A DNA stretch of 64,000 nucleotides from Geosporobacter subterraneus DSM 17957 (GCF_900142145.1 NZ_FQZV01000008.1:1-64000), one strand, 5' to 3'; positions 44,022 through 53,330 are shown, counted from the first letter of the stretch. Notes: generated by a model from the sequence alone, not told the origin. Numbers and translations are program-made.

Positions 44022-45391
44022 TTCGCTGCAGGAGTATTGCTTTTTTGCGGGTAAAAAATATTATATAGGATTGGAATCATTGGCAGTGCAATACAAATTG
44101 CCATCAGCCCATAACCCTGCATCACTCTTGCAATATTGCCTAATACAATTCCCACAGCAGTAAAATCTGCATCTGAAAAAGTTGTATTTGCAAATCCAAG
44201 AGATCCCAGAACCGGCATAAGAAATGCTGGTAAGAAAGTAATCAGAAGTCCATGACCAAAGGCACCTAATATCGCACCTCTTCTACCACCTGTTGCATTT
44301 CCGAAAACACCGGCAGTAGCCCCACAGAAGAAATGAGGAATTACGCCAGGAAGAATTAATGCTAATGAACCACCCATTAATACAAGTATACTTAGTCCGG
44401 CTAAGCCCCCGGCAAATGATACTAAAAAGCCTAGCAGTACAGCATTCTCCGCAAATGGGAACACAATGGGGCAATCCAGGGCTGGTTTTGCGTCAGGAAC
44501 GATCTTTTCTGAGAAACCTTTAAAGGCCGGAACGATTTCAGCAATAAGTAGACGGACCCCTGCCAATACGATATATACGCCCCCTGCAAAGGTTAATGCC
44601 TGGATGATTGAAAATAGGAACCAGTTATTGCCGCCAATCATCGCCGGATCAAAATCAGCGTGGGTTGTTGCGATAAATGTCACGATCATAAAAAATAGGA
44701 ACATTGTCAATGCAATAGCCACAGATGTATCCCGCATAAAGGATAAACGTTTTGGGAATTTAATATCTTCCGTAGATTTTGACTTGTTGCCGAATTTACT
44801 GCCCAGCCAAGCAGAGAACACATATCCCAGTGTTCCAAAATGTGCAAATGCAATAGAATCATCCCCAGTAATCTTTTCCATAGTCTTTTGTGCCAAAGCG
44901 GGGAAAAAGACCATTGTAAATCCTAAAACACAGGAACCGGAAAGAATAAGCTGCCAGCCTTTAAGTCCGCCTACCGTTAGAACCACTGCAATCAATGCTG
45001 CCATATACAATGTGTGATGCCCTGTTAGGAAGATGTATTTTAATCTAGAGAAGCGGGCAATGATGATATTGGCAAACATTCCAAAAGCCATAATCAATGC
45101 AGTTGACGAAGCATAATCATTTAATGCCAGTGATACGATTGCTTCATTGTTTGGAACCACCCCTTGCACTCCAAAGGCGAAGTTAAAGAGTTCACCAAAA
45201 TAGTTCAAAGCTCCAACAAGTATTCCTGCCCCTGAACCAATAACAATAAATCCAAGTATTGTCTTAATGGTTCCTTTAATGACGTCCTCGATAGCTTTCC
45301 CCTGAGAAATTAATCCAATAAGTGCAATTGCTCCGACTAATAATGATGGTGTAGAAAGAATCTGCTGGATGAAGTTTAAGAAATCTCCCAT
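44009..45391 (-). CDS. PTS IIC, ascorbate (UlaA/SgaT) family
   Basis: 460 residues, about ten to eleven helices. Landmarks: FAFGVQGVVPNNEAIVSLAL, FLTGHHTLYMAALI, EIVPAFKGFSEKIVPDAKPA (about 290-310), LDCPIVFPFAENAV and the FFCGATAGVFGNATGGRRGA region. Paralog of the IIC at 27629-28909. Membrane channel of the transketolase-linked PTS. Confidence 0.92.
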   Translation of the reverse strand: MGDFLNFIQQILSTPSLLVGAIALIGLISQGKAIEDVIKGTIKTILGFIVIGSGAGILVGALNYFGELFNFAFGVQGVVPNNEAIVSLALNDYASSTALIMAFGMFANIIIARFSRLKYIFLTGHHTLYMAALIAVVLTVGGLKGWQLILSGSCVLGFTMVFFPALAQKTMEKITGDDSIAFAHFGTLGYVFSAWLGSKFGNKSKSTEDIKFPKRLSFMRDTSVAIALTMFLFFMIVTFIATTHADFDPAMIGGNNWFLFSIIQALTFAGGVYIVLAGVRLLIAEIVPAFKGFSEKIVPDAKPALDCPIVFPFAENAVLLGFLVSFAGGLAGLSILVLMGGSLALILPGVIPHFFCGATAGVFGNATGGRRGAILGAFGHGLLITFLPAFLMPVLGSLGFANTTFSDADFTAVGIVLGNIARVMQGYGLMAICIALPMIPILYNIFYPQKSNTPAANKGC

Positions 45392-45448
45392 AAAATAATC
45401 TACCTCCTTTTTTTATTTATACACAGCTTTAGGCTGTGTTCAATAAGA

Positions 45449-45883
45449 TTAGAGTTGAAAAAGACGATAAATCTCTTCTTTATCTTGGGCATCAATTATT
45501 TTACTGACATGGGCGTCATTTCCCAGTAATTCTGAGAGTCTGCCAAGAGCTTCCAGATGAGATTTGCTGTCTGTGGCTGCCAGAGTGATAATCAATCGAA
45601 CTTCGTATCCATCCTCGGAAAACTTGATGGGATTTCGTAGAAGAAGAATACCAATCTGCTTTTTAAGAACGCCTTGATCCGGTCTGGCATGGGGCATTGC
45701 TATATTTGGTGCAAGCACATAGTAGGGACCATATTCTTTTGTATTATCTATGATGGCTTGGATATACCTTTCCTCCACATATTCGTTTTCCACCAGGGGC
45801 CGTACGGCTGTTTCAATTGCTTCAAGCCAGTCCTTTACACTGTCAATAATGATTATATTGTCAAGAGATATTAAATCATGCAC
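45449..45883 (-). CDS. PTS IIA, fructose/mannitol-ascorbate type
   Basis: 144 residues. The phosphorylated His is in NIAMPHARPDQGV (about 61-73), with the upstream YGPYYVLAP and downstream SEDGYEVRLIITLAATDSKSH (split). Receives phosphate from HPr and gives it to IIB. First structural gene of the operon after the PRD regulator. The upstream operator dyad is at 45977-45998. Confidence 0.92.
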   Translation of the reverse strand: MHDLISLDNIIIIDSVKDWLEAIETAVRPLVENEYVEERYIQAIIDNTKEYGPYYVLAPNIAMPHARPDQGVLKKQIGILLLRNPIKFSEDGYEVRLIITLAATDSKSHLEALGRLSELLGNDAHVSKIIDAQDKEEIYRLFQL

Positions 45884-45976
45884 CTTTAGTCCTCCGTTTC
45901 ATTATTTTCTTCTTTTTGGAAGGACGTTCTATTACCTACTATTGTAGATACAGGGTCCTTGTTTGTGAAGAACAAT

Positions 45977-45998
45977 ATTTACACCTTATATTGTGCAA
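45977..45998 (-). promoter_or_regulatory. Operator-like dyad before the IIA gene
   Basis: Minus strand TTTGCAC-N8-GTGTAAA. Matches the dyad before the regulator gene (48155-48175). Likely binding site of the PRD regulator; lies 94 bases upstream of the IIA start. Confidence 0.65.
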
Positions 45999-46033
45999 AA
46001 AAATACTATAGCTGCTTTTGTCGAATATCCGTA

Positions 46034-48094
46034 CTAGTCTTCATCCAATACAAGATTCTCTTTTTTTATATTCTCTTCTATAAATTTCAATACACAGCCT
46101 GGATCCTTCATTGCCAGCAGGTGATTAATATTTTCTTCCTCAGCAAACAATTCCATCATATCTTTCATCATTCCTAAATGGCTGCTTTTGTCGATAGGTG
46201 CCAAAATAAATATGATATGGACAGGTATGTAAAAGAAAGATACAGGTTCTTTCAAGCATAGAAGGGATAGGCCTAAAGAATTTACCCCATCCTGAGGTAA
46301 AGCGTGACCTAAGGCCAACTTAGGAGCAATCACGATATAAGGTCCATACTTTTCAATATTTAGAATCATGGCTTCTATATATTGTGGTTCTATCACTTTC
46401 TCATCCAGCAGAGGTCTAGAGGCTTCAATGATGGCTTCTTTCCAGTCCCGAGCAGAATTTTTAAACTGGATACGACTGGGAATCACTACATCCTTTAGCC
46501 GTATAGAGGAGGCTGGTCTGGGTATATGAAGAGGAGCATTTTCAAATGCCCTTAGCAGGTCATTCCTGAGTTTACTGTGGTTTTGGGGATGGACATATTC
46601 CTTGACAATTCTAAAAATTCTTTCCAATGTGATATTATTATGGATATTTGTGGATATTTTCTGGGCTACCCTAGAAAGAATACGAATCCTGTCTTCTTCC
46701 GATATTACTGGACTTACTCTTATGACCGGAATTGGAGCCTTCATATCTACAGTTGTAATAATAAAATCGCTTTTTGGGCAGTAGCTCTCGACCTCTTTTA
46801 CCGGAACCATCGCACTGATTTCAATATCCGGATGCAGACTCTCAATCTCTCCCCTCAACATGTTGGCTGTAGAGATGCCATTAGGACATACAATCAGTAC
46901 CCTGCACTTTGAACTGCCGTAGTTTCTTTTATTGAGGAATCCCCCAAAATGCATCGTAATATAAGCCACTTCACTTTCCGGAATCGGTACTCCCAAAGTC
47001 TGCCGTAAACCCTTACAAACCTTTCGGGTAATATCAAACAGGTCCGGATAGCTAGATTGAATTTCGCTCATTAATGGATTTCCTATTTGTATTCCATATC
47101 GATACCGATATATTGACATATTTAAATGCTGTGCCAGAAGATTTACCAGTTGATCACTATCTTCAAACACTACGCAGGCTAACCTTTGAAAATCAAGCAC
47201 AAGATTCCTGGCTAAATTAATGGTATCGATCGATTGGGGCTTAACCGTTGGTACTTGAACCCTTGATCCTAATAAATGTATTGCAACATATATTCTCTCC
47301 TGCAGCGATAATTCACTTAAAAATTGGCTAACTACTTGAAATTCTCTGGTTGAAGATACTTCTTCTATTCCGATTTCGTCGAATTCAATACAGTCATCTC
47401 GATTGGAAATGACAAAAACCAATGTGGCTAGTGATAAAAGCATTCCCTCCACATAGGCTGTACCCAGCTCTGATTCGATGGTTTTTAACTTTGTCAGATA
47501 CTCATTGACCTGTATCTCATCATAAAATGGCAGATATCTCATATTGGAAATATGTTTATTGGTGATTAAATCAATTAGCGGTTGAAAATAGTATAAGAAC
47601 AGCGCTCTTTGTTTAATGAGCGGGCCCTCAATTTTATAACCTACATGAGGCTCAAATAGTAATTGCAGCCTATATCGTTCCAGTTTCTTTCGAACATCTT
47701 TCAAGTCATTAAAAGCAGTATTTCGGCTTATATCACATATTTGACATAATTGCTCGATGTAGATAGGCTTTGAAGAACCCAATAAAGAACATATCATCAA
47801 TCCTGTTCTTTCTCTTGGTGATAAAGTGTAAAAATGTGATTGATGGGTATCGCTGATTAACCCTCTTATTTTTTGACGGGTAATGGAAGTAAGGTATATT
47901 CCCCTATTTCTCTCAATTTGGATCTCGGTAACACGCTGCATATTTAACCAATCATTAATCTTGTTAAGATCATAATATACACTTCTTTTAGAGATATTTA
48001 AGATTTTCCCGATCTCTTGTACGGAAATATAATCTTCACGGCTGATCAATAATTCTAGAATCGTTTTGCACCTGGTATCTAACTGCCATTGCAT
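46034..48094 (-). CDS. PRD transcriptional regulator of the transketolase PTS operon
   Basis: 686 residues from ATG 48094 (GGGGGG upstream; TTG 48097 is less likely). N-terminal HTH (REDYISVQEIGKILNISKRSVYYD, split), second HTH (about 85-150), PRD domains (about 185-395), a IIB-like domain (VLIVCPNGISTANMLRGE, about 409-426) and an EIIA-like domain (about 550-685) with His in KLALGHALPQDGV. Controls its own operon by PTS phosphorylation. Two copies of a similar dyad lie upstream of this gene and of the IIA gene. Confidence 0.9.
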   Translation of the reverse strand: MQWQLDTRCKTILELLISREDYISVQEIGKILNISKRSVYYDLNKINDWLNMQRVTEIQIERNRGIYLTSITRQKIRGLISDTHQSHFYTLSPRERTGLMICSLLGSSKPIYIEQLCQICDISRNTAFNDLKDVRKKLERYRLQLLFEPHVGYKIEGPLIKQRALFLYYFQPLIDLITNKHISNMRYLPFYDEIQVNEYLTKLKTIESELGTAYVEGMLLSLATLVFVISNRDDCIEFDEIGIEEVSSTREFQVVSQFLSELSLQERIYVAIHLLGSRVQVPTVKPQSIDTINLARNLVLDFQRLACVVFEDSDQLVNLLAQHLNMSIYRYRYGIQIGNPLMSEIQSSYPDLFDITRKVCKGLRQTLGVPIPESEVAYITMHFGGFLNKRNYGSSKCRVLIVCPNGISTANMLRGEIESLHPDIEISAMVPVKEVESYCPKSDFIITTVDMKAPIPVIRVSPVISEEDRIRILSRVAQKISTNIHNNITLERIFRIVKEYVHPQNHSKLRNDLLRAFENAPLHIPRPASSIRLKDVVIPSRIQFKNSARDWKEAIIEASRPLLDEKVIEPQYIEAMILNIEKYGPYIVIAPKLALGHALPQDGVNSLGLSLLCLKEPVSFFYIPVHIIFILAPIDKSSHLGMMKDMMELFAEEENINHLLAMKDPGCVLKFIEENIKKENLVLDED

Positions 48095-48154
48095 CAAGCC
48101 AATCCCCCCTTACCTTTATTCTACCAAAAGGAAAAATGATTCGTTAGCGTAATA

Positions 48155-48175
48155 TTTGTACATTCATCGTGCAAA
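48155..48175 (-). promoter_or_regulatory. Operator-like dyad before the PRD regulator gene
   Basis: Minus strand TTTGCAC-N7-GTACAAA, 61 bases upstream of the regulator start. Its half-sites nearly equal those of 45977-45998. Together they suggest autoregulation. Confidence 0.65.
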
Positions 48176-48196
48176 ACTTAGACTGTACTTTTATAT

Positions 48197-48239
48197 AAAC
48201 CAAAGAACAGCTAGAATCAATCTAGCTGTTCTTTGGTTT
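48197..48239 (-). terminator. Terminator overlapping the DUF4855 stop
   Basis: 19-bp perfect arms (48197-48215 and 48221-48239), loop of 5. The downstream arm includes the last codons of the DUF4855 gene. Confidence 0.85.
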
Positions 48240-49772
48240 ATAGTTCCCCTTTATCCAGAGGTATACATCATCATATATTTTTCGCACCGGTGCAATATTG
48301 CTCTTATATGCGTTTAACAGAGATTTTGCACCCATATAGTAGGCCTTGGTTGTCTTTTCATCCAAGCCTAATTCGGAAGCGGCGTCCAGCTGTTGATAGA
48401 AAAGATCATAATAGAAGCGATTGGTTAATGCTTTATCATCAATTTCCAGTTCAACACCCAAATGATGTTTTCTCGCCAGAGCTGCCACATTGTCCATTCT
48501 CTCTTTGGGTGGATCTTCCTTGGCATAGAAATTGGGCTGTAATATCACATAGTCAAAACCGTAATCCTGCCATTTCTCATATCCTTTTGAGCCAAAGAAA
48601 GGGATCCAATAAAGCTTATGTCCCTTAGCGTGCACAAGCTCTGCTGCATACCGTACAAGCTTCTCTTCATCAGGAATTGTAGTGTCCATAGTTTCTTTAT
48701 ACCAGTAAATACCTGCTAAATCAATCCCTTCATATTTAGCGGTTTCCCATGCAGCCATTAACTGGTTCAGATAGTTTTCAATTGCGTTTTGACGATTTGT
48801 TAAAGCTGCTTTACTACCTATGGTTTCAGCGTTGAAAGACACGTTTTCTGCAAAGACCTCTTGCTTTGCTTCCGGATAGGGAATGGTCAATATTACTTTT
48901 GGTCTTATATTTAGATCAGAATAGGTATTTTGCATTTGCCGGCTTACTTGATTCAGAGCATCCAGCTGCTCTCCCTCTTTAAACAAACTCTTTAAATAAT
49001 CCTCCCACGCTGCCTGGGTGCTTTTCATCTCTGGAAAAGGCAGGAATAAGAAGGTATCAAATAAACGGTCCTTCACCTTTCTGTTTGAATCCATATAACT
49101 AACTAGAGGTAAAAAATCGTCCTTTTTCCAAAGACCTAAATCCCCGTGTCCTGTAGTGTAAATTAATAGAATATCATCTATTGCCGGTATTTTTAGGTAC
49201 TGATCGGATGCACCTTTAAACCGGTCTCCCTGGGCAAGGATGGCAGGTCTCTCAATTGTCGTATTTCTCACGTCTTCCTTGATGGTTAAGTGCCTTGCGA
49301 AAACCCAGACATCTACCGGAAAGCTTAATTTAACATAACGGGCTTCCATCGGTCTGAAGCTTAGCAACAGCTTACGGTTTTGCACTGTTGTATCCGATGC
49401 TGAAACCAAATGTCCCACCCGCCCTAAGTAACTCCAGTGTTCTCCGTCTATAGATATGGAAGCCTCTAAAAACTTAGGCAGTAGGATTCCTGAGCCTTTA
49501 TTCTGTTGAAACTCCATGGAAATCTCACCGATCGGTTTTCGTTCTCCCAGATCAACGGTAATATCGCGTCCCTCCTGGCGAAAAAAACCAACCCAGGCTT
49601 CACTTTTGGACAGCAGCCCCTCTACAGCCCCAGGATAAGATTTGTATTCCATCCGCTGAAACCCTGCATCCGGTGCATGCTGTTCAACCTTATAACTGAC
49701 AGTTTCTCCATGACTTGTTATGGGCAGTAGTAATAAAATGAAAACTACAAACAGTATCTTATGTTTTAGCAT
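48222..49772 (-). CDS. DUF4855 exported protein with discoidin-like N-terminus
   Basis: 516 residues, signal peptide about 1-22. Residues about 40-165 look like a discoidin/F5-8C-type domain (DITVDLGERKPIGEISMEFQ, ARYVKLSFP). The rest is the DUF4855 domain, a glycosidase-like TIM-barrel (HGDLGLWKKDDFLPLVSYMD, LAGIYWYKETMDT, YWIPFFGSKGYEKWQ, DYVILQPNFYAKED). Probably an extracellular carbohydrate-acting protein; enzyme activity unproven. It lies upstream of the PTS regulator. Confidence 0.85.
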   Translation of the reverse strand: MLKHKILFVVFILLLLPITSHGETVSYKVEQHAPDAGFQRMEYKSYPGAVEGLLSKSEAWVGFFRQEGRDITVDLGERKPIGEISMEFQQNKGSGILLPKFLEASISIDGEHWSYLGRVGHLVSASDTTVQNRKLLLSFRPMEARYVKLSFPVDVWVFARHLTIKEDVRNTTIERPAILAQGDRFKGASDQYLKIPAIDDILLIYTTGHGDLGLWKKDDFLPLVSYMDSNRKVKDRLFDTFLFLPFPEMKSTQAAWEDYLKSLFKEGEQLDALNQVSRQMQNTYSDLNIRPKVILTIPYPEAKQEVFAENVSFNAETIGSKAALTNRQNAIENYLNQLMAAWETAKYEGIDLAGIYWYKETMDTTIPDEEKLVRYAAELVHAKGHKLYWIPFFGSKGYEKWQDYGFDYVILQPNFYAKEDPPKERMDNVAALARKHHLGVELEIDDKALTNRFYYDLFYQQLDAASELGLDEKTTKAYYMGAKSLLNAYKSNIAPVRKIYDDVYLWIKGNYKPKNS

Positions 49773-49784
49773 TTGCTGATCCCC

Positions 49785-50645
49785 CTATTGTTTGACTGTA
49801 ACTACAACCTCATGGTAACGGCTGCCAAGATTTACAGTAATCTGTGCTTTTCCTGGTTTTATTGCTTTAAATATGCCATTTTCAGAGATTGTGCCAATTT
49901 CGGGGTTATCTATTCCAAACACAGGTGTATAAGCTATAAGTTCTTTTTGGCTCAATACCTGGATTTCTTTTTGTTCTCCCACCTTTATCTCTATAACCTT
50001 TGGAGAAACACCCCAAAAATAGTCACCTGCTAAATTTCCCCTCTCTAAAAGTTTGTTTGCAATTACCGCGGCTTCCGCCCGGGTAAGAAGATTTTGAGGC
50101 ATAAACATGTTTCCTTTTCCGGTCATGAAGTTTTGATCCGTTACAAATGCTACAGCAGCCTTTGCATAAGATGAAATCTTCGCCCCATCTTCATAGGCAA
50201 TCCTCTTCGTATCTATATCGCCATTATTGGTAAAAGCCTGATATAGAATAACTGCTGCATCCTGACGTATCACAGGACGGTCACCCCAAAATTTGGACTC
50301 CCCTCTGCCAGCTAGAATCCCCAGTTGAACCAGAGCTTCCACATATCCAGACTCTGACTGTGATACATCTAAATCTACGAAGGTAGGCTTTTCAGGAAAC
50401 ACCGGCTGAATACCCAACACCTTTGCAATGACTACCGCAAAATGCTTTCGCTTCATTTCCTGATCTGGAGCGAATCGGTCGTTTGAAACGCCTTTCATAA
50501 TTCCTTTGTTATAAAGATTGATAATGGAAGTCTTTGCAAAGGATGCCCCAATATCATTAAATTCAGGGCCTTTTGCAAAAACAGTGTTTGAACTGGTCAG
50601 TACTGTAAAAGCCAGGCATCCGGCTAGCCATTTGGATTTTTTCAA
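49785..50645 (-). CDS. S-layer homology protein with C-terminal Ig-like domain
   Basis: 286 residues. Signal peptide about 1-24, three SLH repeats (about 30-210; NKGIMKGVSNDRFAPDQEMKR, LGILAGRGESKFWGDRPVIR and MTGKGNMFMPQNLLTRAEAA, all split) that bind cell-wall polymers, and a BIG2-like domain (about 215-286, KPGKAQITVNLG). Wall-anchored surface protein. It stands 12 bases upstream of the DUF4855 gene, so both likely form one transcript. Confidence 0.88.
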   Translation of the reverse strand: MKKSKWLAGCLAFTVLTSSNTVFAKGPEFNDIGASFAKTSIINLYNKGIMKGVSNDRFAPDQEMKRKHFAVVIAKVLGIQPVFPEKPTFVDLDVSQSESGYVEALVQLGILAGRGESKFWGDRPVIRQDAAVILYQAFTNNGDIDTKRIAYEDGAKISSYAKAAVAFVTDQNFMTGKGNMFMPQNLLTRAEAAVIANKLLERGNLAGDYFWGVSPKVIEIKVGEQKEIQVLSQKELIAYTPVFGIDNPEIGTISENGIFKAIKPGKAQITVNLGSRYHEVVVTVKQ

Positions 50646-51016
50646 AGGTAGAACCTCCTTATAGCATATCAGGTTATTTTATCTATTTTGGGTAATTTGT
50701 GCATACTTTTATAGATTTCGACAGGGCTCCATGTATCCCTTTGAAAAAAGGTAGAATTTTTTTTGTAAATAATGGTATTTTGCAGATTACTCCTAAAAGC
50801 TATTGCTATTCTCTATCATTTTTATTTTGTATATTTTTTATTACTATGTTACTACTGAGATTACAATTGCTGTGGCGGATGATATTAAGATCCTTAGCCA
50901 GTCTTTTCGTTCTGGCTGCTTTTGTTTGTCTATAACCCAGTTTGCAAATAATTTTGAGTTTCAGCTGGTTCTTCTATCCATTGTGTAAGTATATGTATTG
51001 TTTTTTTCCGGCATGC
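50646..51016. other. 371-base intergenic region between the SLH gene and proC
   Basis: AT-rich divergent region. On the plus strand an AGCCAG (50898-50903) / CTGGCT (50914-50919) hairpin followed by TTTTG looks like a terminator. No riboswitch is recognisable and no gene is seen. Confidence 0.5.
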
Positions 51017-51022
51017 TATAAT
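51014..51022 (+). promoter_or_regulatory. proC extended -10 promoter
   Basis: TGCTATAAT, an extended -10 box (TG at 51014-51015, TATAAT at 51017-51022), 45 bases before the proC start. The -35 region is weak. Confidence 0.55.
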
Positions 51023-51066
51023 ATACTATGCAATTCATCATAAGTATCTTAGGAAGGATCATTTCT

Positions 51067-51876
51067 ATGGACAAAAAAATTGGTTTTATTGGCTGTGGCA
51101 ATATGGCAATGGCAATGATTCAAGGAATAATAAAATCTAAACAGATCAAGCCAAATCAGATTTATGCATCTAACCCGTCAATGGGAAATCTTGAAAAAGC
51201 AAAGAAGTTACATAATATCCATATTACCCAGGATAATCGGCTTGTAGCAGAAATATGTGATGTTGTCTTTCTATCGGTTCAGCCCCATCTATATGCAGCT
51301 ATTATTGGAGAAATTAAGGATGTTGTAAAATCTGATGCAATTATCATTCTAGTCGCTGCAGGGCAAACCCTTGACCAAAATATCAAACGTTTTGGCCGAG
51401 ACATCAAAATGGTTAAAGCCATGCCCAATACGCCATCGCTAATAGGTGAGGGCATGACATCGCTCAGTATAAATCCATTTGTTACTGAGAAGGAAAAAGA
51501 AGAGATTAAAGCTCTCTTAGAGAGCTTTGGTAGAGTGGAGTTGATCGAAGAGAATTTAATGGATGCTGCCAGTGCCGTAGGCGGCTCCTCTCCTGCCTTT
51601 GTATACCTGTTTATTGAGGCACTGGCAGACAGTGCTGTGATGCATGGAATGTCCAGAAAGCAAGCCTATGTTTTTGCAGCGCAATCTGTGTTGGGTGCAG
51701 CAAAAATGGTACTTGAAACAGATACTCATCCAGGAGAATTAAAGGATATGGTATGCTCCCCAGGCGGTTCAACCATCGAAGGAATTGCCAGTCTTGAAGA
51801 AAATGGCCTGCGGGCTGCTGTTATTAAAGCTGTTAACAGATGTGTAGAAAAGACGAAGAGCATCAGTAAATTATAG
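51067..51876 (+). CDS. proC: Pyrroline-5-carboxylate reductase
   Basis: 269 residues from ATG 51067, which fits the family start (MDKKIGFIGCGNMA). Last step of proline synthesis, NAD(P)H-dependent. Rossmann GFIGCGNM (about 5-12), VKAMPNTPSLIGEGMTSL (about 117-134), AVGGSSPAFVYLFIEAL and the C-terminal DMVCSPGGSTIEGI. Single gene with terminator. Confidence 0.95.
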   Translation: MDKKIGFIGCGNMAMAMIQGIIKSKQIKPNQIYASNPSMGNLEKAKKLHNIHITQDNRLVAEICDVVFLSVQPHLYAAIIGEIKDVVKSDAIIILVAAGQTLDQNIKRFGRDIKMVKAMPNTPSLIGEGMTSLSINPFVTEKEKEEIKALLESFGRVELIEENLMDAASAVGGSSPAFVYLFIEALADSAVMHGMSRKQAYVFAAQSVLGAAKMVLETDTHPGELKDMVCSPGGSTIEGIASLEENGLRAAVIKAVNRCVEKTKSISKL

Positions 51877-51894
51877 TCAAATGCTTAAAAATAA

Positions 51895-51928
51895 AAAGGG
51901 CAAGCACAAATTCCCTGCTTGCCCTTTG
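51895..51928. terminator. Bidirectional terminator
   Basis: AAAGGGCAAGCA / TGCTTGCCCTTT between proC and the converging MerR gene. Confidence 0.85.
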
Positions 51929-51942
51929 CAATCAATCCCATT

Positions 51943-52707
51943 TTACCCCTTCATCCCTGTATAAACCAGTACTGCATCTCTCAGGAACTTTGCCATTCCA
52001 GGCTGCTTTTTATCATAAAAAGCCGTAAATCTTTCATCGTCTACATACATCTGAGCCACTCCCGCATGGGCTTCCTTCGTGTATTGATCCCAATAAAAGC
52101 TTAACCACTGGCGATGTAAATCCGCTGCCTTCTGGGCCAGTTCGCCTGCAGGATCTCCCGTTTGGAATGCTTCATACAGGGTTTCGAGTACTTTTTCTCC
52201 CAGTTTCGTTATCTCTTCATATTCTTCCTGGGTCATATTTTTTAACTTATTATTGGATCGATTGACCGCTTCGTCTCCGTATTTCTCACGAACTTCTTTG
52301 CCATATTTCTTTTCATTGTCTTCAACTAATGTTTTCTTGAATCCTTCGAACTTTTCTTTATCTTTCATTAGAATACCCCTTTCTTTAGACGCAATTGTTT
52401 TTTCTACATTTGCAATCAGCAAATCTAACTGTGCCCTCTTTTCGATAAGTTTCTCCCGATGTTCTGCTAAAGCTTTTCCCTCGTCAAAATCAGGAGCTGT
52501 CATTAGGTCTTTAATGCTTTCTAAGTTTACGCCCAGTTCTTTATAAAACAGTATTTGCTGCAGCTGATCAATCTCTTTTTGTCCGTAAATCCGATATCCT
52601 GACGAGCTGATTCTTGCCGGCTTAAGAAGTCCAATCTCGTCATAATACCTTAAGGTTCGTGTACTGATACCTGCAATTTGGGCCAACTTTTGTACTGTAT
52701 ATTCCAT
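51943..52707 (-). CDS. MerR-family regulator with TipAS domain
   Basis: 254 residues from ATG 52707 behind AGGAGGTGAGAAC. N-terminal winged HTH (YTVQKLAQIAGISTRTLRYY, RIYGQKEIDQLQQ), a dimer coiled coil (about 75-115), and a C-terminal TipAS antibiotic-recognition domain (about 125-250; NRSNNKLKNMTQEEYEEI, HRQWLSFYW, MYVDDERFTAFYDKKQPG). Binds drug-like peptides in TipA and then activates transcription. Its own promoter has MerR architecture, and no efflux pump is next to it. Confidence 0.92.
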   Translation of the reverse strand: MEYTVQKLAQIAGISTRTLRYYDEIGLLKPARISSSGYRIYGQKEIDQLQQILFYKELGVNLESIKDLMTAPDFDEGKALAEHREKLIEKRAQLDLLIANVEKTIASKERGILMKDKEKFEGFKKTLVEDNEKKYGKEVREKYGDEAVNRSNNKLKNMTQEEYEEITKLGEKVLETLYEAFQTGDPAGELAQKAADLHRQWLSFYWDQYTKEAHAGVAQMYVDDERFTAFYDKKQPGMAKFLRDAVLVYTGMKG

Positions 52708-52729
52708 GTTCTCACCTCCTGATAATATA

Positions 52730-52760
52730 AGCATACACCTTTACGCTGCGTCAAAGTCAA
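52730..52760 (-). promoter_or_regulatory. MerR-type promoter with 19-bp spacer
   Basis: Minus strand TTGACT (52755-52760), 19-bp spacer, TATGCT (52730-52735). The spacer holds the dyad CTTTGACGC-A-GCGTAAAGG. The overlong spacer is the hallmark of promoters that MerR proteins untwist. It drives the regulator itself. Confidence 0.8.
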
Positions 52761-52850
52761 CGGGTAATTGAATTTTTTTTATGATTCTATAATATACACT
52801 TACCTAGTTTTTTATTGTATGACATTTTTATCACATCCGTTCAATAAGAA

Positions 52851-52873
52851 AGCATCTGTTTTTCACAGATGCT
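52851..52873 (-). terminator. Terminator of the VOC gene
   Basis: AGCATCTG / CAGATGCT, T-rich on the minus strand, roughly 100 bases past the VOC stop. Confidence 0.65.
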
Positions 52874-52967
52874 GAATAATTTTGCTAAAACAAGAGGTTT
52901 GAATGCTTAATTATCCTTCCGTAGTTCCATAAGCTTCTCGGCGCTTTCATTACTCTCTTATGTATAT

Positions 52968-53330
52968 TTATCGATTCTCTACAAATTGAATTTTTAATCC
53001 ATTTGGATCTTTAACATAAAAGAATTTTACATGGGGATTCGGTTCAAAAGGCCCACTATGTATGTCGATTCCTTTCTCTTTTAAGAAGGTCATCATTTCT
53101 TCTACGGAGTTTGTTTCAAAACCAAGGGAAATATCCTGCCCAAAGGTTGATTCTTTACTGTTCTCATTATAGATTAATTCAACCTCGGTTTCTCCCTCTC
53201 CCAGAAAACAAATTTCTACCCCTGGTCCTGCTCCAAACCTTCTTTTTATCGGAAGACCGACAATTTCCTGATAAAATCTTAAAGATTCCTCCATATTTTT
53301 AACCATTACTGTAACCCAACAAAATTTCAT
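52968..53330 (-). CDS. VOC (glyoxalase-like) family protein
   Basis: 120 residues in two beta-alpha-beta-beta-beta halves: WVTVMVKNMEESLRFYQEIVG (split) and ...FFYVKDPNGLKIQFVENR. Metal-binding residues include His/Glu positions in IEL-type strands (CFLGEGETEVELIYNE). VOC proteins include glyoxalase, dioxygenases and drug-resistance proteins; function not assignable. Single gene. Confidence 0.85.
   Translation of the reverse strand: MKFCWVTVMVKNMEESLRFYQEIVGLPIKRRFGAGPGVEICFLGEGETEVELIYNENSKESTFGQDISLGFETNSVEEMMTFLKEKGIDIHSGPFEPNPHVKFFYVKDPNGLKIQFVENR

Noticed and set aside
50646-51066. Possible c-di-GMP or other riboswitch between the SLH gene and proC
   Set aside because: No conserved riboswitch core is visible; only a simple hairpin terminator and an extended -10 box.
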